NCBI GenBank assembly: GCA_038030265.1
Contig: CM075943.1
Coordinates: 44,268,001 to 44,332,000, forward strand
Direction: 5' to 3'
DNA: 64,000 nucleotides
Source: Corythucha ciliata
Lineage: Eukaryota; Arthropoda; Insecta; Hemiptera; Tingidae
A model generated the notes under the pieces. The model was not told where the DNA came from and did no database searches. It worked only from the letters and a program-made list of their open reading frames with translations. Shown one piece after another: positions 55,996 through 64,000 of this stretch (position 1 is its first letter; the number at the start of each line of letters is the position of its first letter). Both the position numbers and the translations under genes were made by a program.

Positions 55996-56155
55996 AGTAC
56001 CATAATGAAGAGCCCCATAAAATCTCTATGAGCGTTTCACGTTGAAGTTATATTTAGCAGATTTTCTGAACTTGAAGCAGCCCGAAAAGGTCCGAGTACG
56101 TCCAGCTTTATCCTTGGACTTCAGACCCAACGCAGTAGTGTACCCAGGTACGGGG
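55996..56155 (+). repeat. Dispersed repeat, copy 2 (relative at 21014-21175)
   Basis: Same order of blocks as copy 1. It directly abuts the family-1 array that starts near 56190. Confidence 0.75.
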
Positions 56156-56189
56156 AAACCCTCTGTCAGACAAAAATCGGAAATATTTG

Positions 56190-57960
56190 TGGCTATAGCT
56201 GCTAAAAAGCGCTGATTCGTGGTCTCGCGATGCAACTTCCAGACTAAAATTAAGGACAAAATCGCTGATTCGCGGTACATAGAGGCCATTCTTCGAATAA
56301 ATTGTGGAAATCAACGCAAAAGTGTTGTATTTGGGCAAACCCCGCGGTTAAAGTTGAGAAAACACGCTATAATACTGACAAATAAAAGACGCTTTCAGGT
56401 TAAAATTGGACAAAAATGGCAAATTCACAACTGAAATGGCGTAAAATCGCCCATTCGCGTATGAAAAAGGGAATAGGATGCTAAATGGCCGCAAAAATAG
56501 CACAAAACGCTATTTCACAGCTGAAATTAGGAAAAATCGCTAATTTGCAATTTGCAGACATAAAGTTATGAGAACGTTAATTCGCGGATACAAAATGAAG
56601 AAAATCACTAATTCGCGGCAAAGATTGAAAAAATCACCAATTAGCGCAGCTAAAATTATGAAAAACGTCAATTTTCAGTTCAAATTGGGGAAAAGTGCTA
56701 ATTTTCAGTTAAAAATGGAAAAAATTGCTAATTTGCAGCATAAATTGAGTCAAACGCCAATTCTTGGCAAAAATTGACAAAACTCGGTAGGTAATGCACG
56801 GGTTGGAGACGCTACCACGCTGCTAAAATTTAGAAAAAGCGAAAATTCGCAGCTAAAATTGAGAAACATCACTAATTCTCGAATTAAGTGTCGTGAAATT
56901 TATAATTTAAAAAGGATGATTTTTTGACAGAAATGGATGGATAGATGTAAATTTTTTGGCTTGAAAAAAAAAATTTACAATTATAATTTAAATTCTAACC
57001 TTCTGAAGGCATTTTTGTGGCTAAAATTCAGAAAAATGGCAAATTCATGCATGGCTATAGTACAATGTTAAAAAATACGCTAATTCACGGCTAATAGAAC
57101 TGAAAAGAAGCAATAATCTATACGTATAAAAGCTATATAAGGTTGTTAATGCGGTGGTAAAATGTGAAAAACCGCTAATTTGCGGATAATATTTGGAAAA
57201 TAGAATAATCAGCCTGGTCAAAATTAAGAGAAAGGTTAATTTTAAGCTTAAAAATTGATAAAATTGCTTATTCCCAGCTAAAAATGGAAAAAATCGCCAA
57301 TTTACAGCTAAAATTGCGCTAGACGCCAATTTGTGACTGAAATTGAGAAAATTCACTAATTCACAGGTTTGAAACGCTACGACGCGTCGCGCTACAATTT
57401 TAAAAACGCGCTAATTCGCGGTTAAAATCGAGAAAAATTCTTATTTGCACCAAAAACTGAATACACGCCAATTTGCGGATTCTGAAGGCCAATTTTCAGG
57501 CTGAAATGGAAAAAAAACGCCAATTTGTGGCAATAGGTGAAGAAACCGCTAATTCGCGAGTAAACTGAGAAAAATCGCTCATGCATTGGGCATAGTGAAC
57601 CAAAAAAGTCCTAGTTAGTGAAAAGTCCTCCTATTTTGCGGCTAGTATTGTGGAAAAAACTTAAGAAAAATGTTAATTTCCAGCTAAAACTGAGAAAAGT
57701 GCTAATCCCCTGGGTAATAAAATTTAAAAAATCGGTAATGTGTTGCTAAAATTGAGGAAAACGCCAAAACTCGTTGATAATTAAGAAACATCGCTCACGG
57801 GATAAAAACGATACTTTGCTGCTAAAGTTAAGAAAATGCGCAAATTCGTGGATATGGGAGGGAGTGGGCCAAAACCGCTAATCTGCGGCTGAAATTGAGA
57901 AGAACGATACACTCGGCCGAAAAAGCGCTAATTTGCGGGTAGAGTCCAAAAATCGTCGCT
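56190..57960 (+). repeat. Family-1 array, plus orientation
   Basis: About 60 degenerate ~30-bp units. The segment 57070-58025, including the non-repetitive spacer 57945-58025, is the reverse complement of 17177-18130. Confidence 0.85.
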
Positions 57961-58025
57961 AACTGAGAGATTGAGGCTATGATGAGGCTAGCAAGATGTC
58001 CAGATTCAAGAGTGTGCTGGCTGGG

Positions 58026-58429
58026 TGGAATGATGACTAAAATGTGAAATTATTCCCTTCCCCTCACCCTTACGAGATTTCAATCTTATCCACCCCCCCC
58101 CCCAGGACAAATTCCTACCTACGCCACGGATCACTTTGTCTCATTCACACGCACTATACGAACGATCGCACGATCCCCCAGCAGATCGTGAGGTTTCCGT
58201 CTTTTGACTCTTCGAAGCTAGCCCTCACCGCTTCTTCATTGATATGCCCCTGAAGTCTGCGATGATGGGTTGTAGCTTGACTCAGGAGCGGTTTTAGGGG
58301 GAAGGATCACCCCCCCCCCGCCAGCTCAGCCACCTCAGTGACAGGGGGGGGGGGGGATAAGCAAAGGAAGGGAAAGTGAAAAGATACAAATGTTAGAGAA
58401 AGCAAATCATAACTAAGTATTAGCTGCTG
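58026..58429. other. Spacer between arrays
   Basis: It contains a C10 tract (58096), a C9/G13 pair (58311 and 58344), and the words GGAGCGGTTTTAGGGGG. It may be an element border. No gene is recognised. Confidence 0.35.
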
Positions 58430-59575
58430 AAATCAAGAAAAACACGAATTCATTGCAAAATTCAGACCAATTGCTAATTCACGGCTAAAATGAGGGAAAA
58501 TCGCTTTTAAAAAATCGCTAATTTGCGGCTAAAATGGAGAAAATGTATAATTCATCGATAAAATTAAGAAGAAAAGCTAAAGTGTAGAAACCGCTAATTT
58601 GCGGATCAAATGGAGAAAACGTCAATTCGCGGCCGAATTTCAGAAAAAGCGTTAGGAAATTCGCGGCGAAAATCTACAGTGGGAACTTATAATTCGTTGA
58701 TGAAACTTGGAAAATCCATAGTTAGCGGCTAAAATGAGAAAAAACGCTTATTTGCGACTAATACCAAGAAAAATGGTTAATTCCGGGTGGGGGGGGGGAT
58801 TTGAGAAAATTTGTTAATTCACAGAACATTGAGAAATTAGGAAAAACACGAATTCATTGCAAAATTAAGATAAATCGCTAATTCACAGCTAAAATGAGGG
58901 AAGGTCGCTAAAATGATAAAAAATCCCTAATTCGCGGCTAACATAGGGAGAAGTCGGTAATTCGCCAATAAAATTGAGAAGAAGCGCTGAGTGTGGAAAA
59001 AACGCGAATTCACGGTTAAAATCGAGAAAACGCGCGTTGCGGCTTCTGAAGGTCACTTAGTGAACAAAATTGCTAACCCATGGCTAAATGAGGATAGTGC
59101 GCTAATTCGCGGATAAGATTCAGAAAAAGCGCTAATTCGCTGCGAAAATTGGGAAATAAAACTCCCATTCATTGCCTGCTAGGAGGCTAAAATGAGATGA
59201 AACGCTAATTCGCGGCTGGAGTCAAGAAAAATGACTATTTATGGGGTTAAATTGAGAACATTTGCTTTTTCACAGAAATAAATTGAGTAAATGGCAAGTC
59301 GTGGTTTCCGGAGACAACTTCGTGGCTAAAATTATAAAATATAGCTAATTCACAGGTAAAATCGCTCATTAGCGGCTCAAATCAGGAAAAACATAAATTC
59401 ATTGCTGGCAAAGTCGCTAATTCACGGCTGAAACGGAGATAAATCGCTAATTCGCGGCTAAAATGGAGACAAATCGCTAAGCGACTAAAATAGATGAAAA
59501 CTGATTATTCACCGATAAAATTGAGAAGAAGTCATGGAGTGTGCGGAAAAAACGCTAATTCGCGGCCCTGAAGGC
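58430..59575 (+). repeat. Family-1 array, plus orientation
   Basis: About 38 units. The block AAAAACACGAATTCATTGCA recurs near 58438 and 58853, showing a higher-order step of about 415 bp. Confidence 0.8.
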
Positions 59576-60407
59576 AACTTCAAACGGTGGCGTTTTGGTG
59601 AAAGATTCACCCGGGGGCGCTAAATGTCTATAAAGTCGGCACTGCAATGATGAGCTGCCCCAGGGCACATTTTTTGTGCAAATGGAAAACGTTATTAATA
59701 CTGTGAATAACTTTATGTTGTTGAAGCTATTGAACAGGCCCCCAAAGTTCGCCTTTTTCTAACAAGATCCAAGTGTTGTGCTCGATTGGGTGGTGGTGGT
59801 GGTCGGGGGTGAGGATGAGTGGTCCGCTTATAAGTTCTTACAACCCAGGTTTATGGCCCACGACCAAAAAATGTTGGCCGGCCCTGCCTTAACGCAACAA
59901 GCATGGTGGTGGGGGGGGGTGCAGAAGGCAATTTTGCTGCTAAAATAAAGAAAATGTGCTAACCCCGAGTTTTTTTTAGGAGGCAAAAATTGAGAAGGCG
60001 CACAATTGTGCTAATCACGGGTCAAAGTACCTGGCAAAAAGTTGGGAAAAAGCGGTAAAATTCGCTTCTAAAATAGTGAAAACAGCTAATTTGCAGCAAA
60101 AAGCCAAGAGGTTGTGGTTGTGCATCAAGAATATGAAGTCAGCTCTCAGACTTGTTTTTTGGTCACGAACATCCCTCCTCCTCCCCGCCCACACAGGAAC
60201 ATGACAGTAAAAATCACTAAATCGCCGCTAACGATTGACAAAAACGCTAAATTCTCAGAATTCATAATTTCTTAATTAGGACTGTTTCTTAAGCGCTAAT
60301 TCGCGGCTATAAAATTGAGAAAAAGCAGCAATGAATCGCTCAGCAGGCACAGTAGTGCAGAAAAAACGTCAATTCGTTGCTTCTCGAGGCAACCAATTGG
60401 CCTCGAG
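59576..60407 (+). repeat. Spacer and short family-1 array
   Basis: 59580-59930 is unique-looking, with TGG and G tracts. 59935-60390 returns to degenerate family-1 units. TCGAGGC/GCCTCGA inverted words sit next to the element start at 60408. Confidence 0.5.
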
Positions 60408-61130
60408 CAGTGGCGGATCTACGGGGCGGGTTTTGGGGGTTTAACCCCCCCCCCCCACGCCAAATATGTTGATAGTCATTCCAGAGATTTCTTCTAATAC
60501 CTTGCACATACCAAGGGCGACTGTTGAAGGGGGATCTGCACAGAATGATGATTTCTCGACGAATGGGCGATCTCGTGATGGTGAGGCCACCATTCATTGA
60601 GGGGGGGGGGGCACCAAAAAGTATAAATAGATGAAAAACTCGGTAATTCGTGGCTAAAATTGAGAAATAATTTGCGACTAAAAAATGAAAAAAAGCGCTC
60701 AGATCGCGGTAACAATTGAGAAAAAAAAGCTAATTCACGGATACAAGTGATAGAAAAGCCGCTGATTCACGGCTAAAACTGAGGCAAACCGCTAATTGCC
60801 GTCTAAAATGTAGAACAAGAGCTCATTCGCTGTTAAAGATTCAGTGAATTCGAGATTATAAAGTGGGCAAGAAGCGCTTATTCGCCGCTGAAACGGAGAA
60901 AAACGATAAATCGCGGATCAATTTGAGAAAATCCACTAATTCACGATAAAATTGGGGAAATGCGGTGATTCGCGTCTGAAATGAAAAAACAAAAAAAAAC
61001 CGCGGCTAAAATTGAGAAAAAACACTTAGATCGCGGAAAAAAATTGGGAAAACCGCTAATTCATGGTTAACTTTGAGAAAAAGCCAATTATTGGTTCGTG
61101 TAGAGGCATGTTTGCGGCTGAAACTCAGGA
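60408..61130 (+). mobile_element. Truncated copy of the hAT-like array element
   Basis: It starts CAGTGGCGGATCTACGGG, repeats the 15353-15640 left arm (CATTCCAGAGATTTCTTCT, then GATGATTTCTCGAC, then the poly-G tract), and continues into family-1 units that match 16256-16340 and 16914-17170. It ends at the sequence GGCTGAAACTCAGGA (compare 18229-18243), where gypsy sequence takes over. The right terminus is missing. Confidence 0.75.
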
Positions 61131-62529
61131 GCACAGGACGACGCTATCACTTCGATATCTTGATCAATGTTCAGCCACCATACGTGAGATCGGGCCAAAG
61201 ATTTCATCCGGACAATTCCCACGTGTTGGTTGTGCAACAATTTCAGGACGTATGGCCTTAGATCCATCGGTATAATTAGCCGGTTCCCCCAAAGCAAGCA
61301 ACCACTGCACAATGATAACTCATGTCTTCGGCGAAAGTACGGCTCGAGACCTGGTACACAGACGTCCTTCCAACCCTCTGAGGCCATCACTTTTTGGAGA
61401 GTTTCATCCTTTTTCAAGGAGTCGACAACGTCCATCGTGGATAACGGAATGTCCACCGATGCGATGACCTGAGTGTCTTCCGACGAACCGTGTAGGGGTA
61501 AGCGAGATAACATGTCGACATTCTGCACCGACTTCCGATACACCAGGTCATAATCATACGCCGACAATAGGATGGCCCACCTCTGGCAATCTGGAGACCG
61601 CGAGAGTAGGGATTCCATTTTTAGGACCTAATATTTTCTTTAGGACTTGCGCATCTGTAACAATCGTGAACTTGTGTCCGTATAAATACTTGTGAAATTT
61701 CTTTACCCCGAAAATGATGGCTAGGGCATCTTTTTCGAGATGCGCGTAATTTTGCTCAGCCTGTGACAGGGTAGCAGATGCAAACCGGCTTAAAACCGCT
61801 CCGATTCCGTAGGCTGATGCGTCTGTCGTCAAGAAAAGGGAAGCGATGGGTCATAGTGTGTCAACATCGCCAGTTCACACCCATCTGACCACACGAAATG
61901 CCTGTCCTTTTTTGTCAAGTCGTACAGGTACAGGGGCTTGAGCACTGAGGCCATCATGGGTAGGAATTTGCCGTATTAATTTATCATTCCGACCACGTTT
62001 GCTTTAAACTGCCGGACGGCTTGGGTCTTATCTCCATCGAAGACTTCCGGGAAGCGAGTAACAAAGGGGACCTGTTCAAGGTTATTTATTGACAAATATG
62101 AGCGCGACGAGGGCAGCAGGACATCAAGCCATGCCCGTCCCAGTAGAGGAACTCGAATTGGGCTATCACAAACGATCAAGAGCAAGCGGGCATTAATATT
62201 CTTGGAAGAAACTGTAACCAAGGCCTCTCCTGAGACCTTCAAGTCTTTTCCTGACGCAGATACCAGAACTGTGGAGCTACTTTTAAGTGACAGGTGTGGG
62301 AAACGGATTCGGAAATGATCGAGGGACATAACGGTGACAGCTGCCCACGGGCCAACAAATGTTTCAAAACCGAGTAGACCGAAGGCCCCAACAACGCGAT
62401 AAATAAAGGCACCCGGTTTACCGTTTTAACTGAATTCACAACGAAGAATTGTTCGAGACGCTCAAAATCGGTAGAAAAATCCTCCTGCTCCGGGATGAAC
62501 TCATTCATCTGACCTAGAAAGTTTGGCAT
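61130..62529 (-). pseudogene. Ty3/gypsy element, internally deleted gag-pol
   Basis: Read on the minus strand. A gag-like start at 62529 (MPNFLGQMNEFIPEQEDFST, then ERLEQFFVVN) runs only about 75 codons. It jumps directly to the end of a retropepsin region (VPLLGRAWLD, about 62150), without zinc knuckle or DTG active site. FPEVFDGD, which precedes the RT, is followed after about 20 codons by the RT-RNase H tether (LKPLYLYDLTKKDRHFVWSD), so the RT palm with its catalytic Asp box is deleted. RNase H follows (LTTDASAYGIGAV, HLEKDALAIIFGVKKF), then the integrase zinc-binding region (HNQHVGIVRMKSLARSHVWW), where the copy ends at the array. Frames change several times. Confidence 0.85.
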
Positions 62530-62561
62530 TTTCGTTACGAAGTTTTATTCTCGTCGCCAAA

Positions 62562-62806
62562 TGAAGTGTTATCAAGGGAACGGGGAAAATCATAAGCCCG
62601 AATAAACTTAATATAACTTTAATACACGGAATACCGAACAAGTGCAAGAAACAACGGCTTTAGTGTCGCATCGCCGTCAACAACTGGCATGCCTAGGGTA
62701 ACCCCAGCAATAAGAGGTTCCTTTTCATATACGTAACAGATACAACGACTTCCTCCATCTTACAAACCCAAGCCCATCCCAAGCCTAAGAATAAAATAAT
62801 AAAGTA
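62562..62806 (-). repeat. Candidate 5' LTR of the gypsy fragment
   Basis: On the minus strand the sequence ..AACACTTCA is followed by TGGCGACGAGAATAAAAC, which looks like a primer-binding site, 30 bases before the gag ATG. The LTR would run upward from 62562; its outer limit near 62806 is a guess. The partner LTR is absent. Confidence 0.45.
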
Positions 62807-62810
62807 CAAC

Positions 62811-62870
62811 CAGTGCCGGCTTTAAGGGTGGGCGAGCCGGGCGACCGCCCGAGAGCGCCGTGTCCTGAGG
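62811..62870 (+). repeat. hAT-like terminus CAGTGCCGGC
   Basis: CAGTGCCGGCTTTAAGGGTG followed by GC-rich GGGCGAGCCGGGCGACC. The style is that of hAT ends, and a minus-oriented family-1 array starts about 120 bp inside. The right end lies outside the window. Confidence 0.45.
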
Positions 62871-62989
62871 GGCGCGCCCAAAACTATAAAATTTCAAACA
62901 AATTACTTAAAAAAGAGCGTTGGGATTGGACGCACAAAGAGCTAATACGCAGTAGATACTTGAGCTTAGCTATATCAAGTAAATCGATG

Positions 62990-63990
62990 GAAATAATTGG
63001 AGATTTTCCTCAATTTTTGCTGCAAATTAGCGATTTTTTACCTTTTCAGCAGTGAGTCTAGCACTTTTTTTCATTTTAAGCTGCAAAGAAGCGGTTTTAT
63101 TAATTGCAGCCACGTTAATTATAGTGATGTTTCTCAATATTCACTACAAATTAGCGGCGTACGAACTATTTTTTTTTCTTCACTTTTATCCATGGATTAG
63201 CGCTTTTTCTTTCTTTAAGGCCCAAAATTGCCCTCATATAGACCAAGGATTTGTGTTTTCCTACATTTTACCCGCAAATCAGTGTTCTACTAAATTTTAG
63301 CCGTGAACTAGCGCATTTCTAAATTTAGGCGTGAATTAGGCGATTTTTTTCATTTTTATCCGTGAGTTAACTTTTTTGTATAGGCATTTTATCCGCGTTT
63401 TTTCCAATTTCATCCGGTGGCGATTTTTTTCCCTCGATTTTCTGTCACGATATTACTAGCGATCCATTTCATTTGCATCCTGAATCGTCCCAGTTTTAGC
63501 TGCCAATTGGAGCTTTTTCGATAGAATTAGCGATTTTTCTAAATTTTAGCAGTTTTCAATTAGTGATTTTCTCAATTAACGCTGTGAATTAACGTTTTTC
63601 TCAATTTTAGCGGGCTAATTTAGCCATTTTTTAAAAAATTCAGTCGTGAGTTAGCGTTTTTCGCTGATTGAGGTGCAAATTGGTGGTTTTCTCTTTTGTA
63701 TCACTGAATGGGTCATTTTATTCAATTTCAATTACGAATTTGCCACTTTATTTTCCATTTTAGTTCCAAAAATTAGCTTTTTTCCCCACGGGTTTTCCAC
63801 TTTTATAGCCTTGAATTATCGTTTTTTCCGGCTTTTTTGAACTTTCTGCGCTTGCAAAAAACGGGGAACATCTCGTTTTACCAAAGAGCAGAAAATTGTT
63901 GTTGTTTTTTTTTCAATTTTAGCCATAAAATGGAAACTTGGCTATTTCGCGGCTAAAGTTTCCTTATAGCTTTAAGCGCCAAAGAGGCCA
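62990..63990 (-). repeat. Family-1 array, minus orientation
   Basis: Units of TTTTAGCCGTGAATTAGC type run to the window edge. Confidence 0.8.
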
Positions 63991-64000
63991 GAAGGGTGTA

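Noticed and set aside
10655..63990. Helitron origin of the arrays
   Set aside because: I looked for paired 5'-TC and 3'-CTRR ends with a terminal hairpin and could not place them consistently; the TIR-like ends fit better. Not excluded.

Overview
This window is eukaryotic and most likely from an insect (an arthropod at minimum). It is AT-rich, has spliced genes with canonical GT-AG introns, and is dominated by animal-type transposable elements (Ty3/gypsy, jockey/I- and CR1-like LINEs, pogo-like, and hAT-, piggyBac-, mariner- and Harbinger-like pieces) and by long degenerate tandem arrays. A hemipteran would fit this repeat load, but I cannot name the species. No prokaryotic gene organisation, rRNA or CRISPR is present.

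Only two host genes are secure. (1) DNAJC8, the nuclear/spliceosome-associated J-protein, lies complete on the minus strand at 13608-14713. It has six coding exons that join to a 252-codon protein, with five introns of 62-75 nt. (2) The first coding exon of FOXO lies on the plus strand at 45241-45624. It carries the N-terminal Akt/14-3-3 site and the first part of the forkhead domain, and stops at the classical intra-forkhead intron after GWK. The remaining 18.4 kb of the window shows no further FOXO exon and is read as its first intron. A third, weaker candidate is the 3' end of a DUF4806-like gene at 7365-7599 (+).

Layout. 1-7.2 kb: unrecognised AT-rich DNA with several small foldback elements. 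7.3-10.6 kb: the DUF4806-like exon and a decayed gypsy pol. 10.6-12.3 kb: ~30-bp arrays. 12.3-15.3 kb: DNAJC8. 15.35-18.30 kb: a TIR-bounded, hAT-like element filled with 30-bp arrays. 18.8-21.3 kb: foldback and MITE-like repeats. 21.6-25.7 kb: a pogo-like transposon with perfect TIRs, a broken transposase and a nested foldback insertion. 26.3-27.1 kb: a jockey-type relic. 28.8-32.7 kb: a 5'-truncated LINE with target-site duplications and poly(A). 33-38.7 kb: a segmental duplication with nested hAT-like and piggyBac-like insertions. 38.7-43.3 kb: 30-bp arrays with higher-order structure, then a CR1-like LINE lacking its endonuclease. 43.3-45.6 kb: FOXO upstream region and exon. 45.6-64 kb: the presumed FOXO intron, holding four array families and two LTR-element fragments.

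The unusual theme is the arrays. At least four families of degenerate short tandem repeats (about 20, 30, 30 and 31 bp) occupy roughly a quarter of the window in both orientations. One family sits inside elements whose ends look like hAT termini. Long array modules tens of kilobases apart are recognisably homologous, one pair inverted, so the arrays seem to have spread as mobile modules and not only by local slippage. Coordinates and splice joins were read by eye; array limits are approximate.
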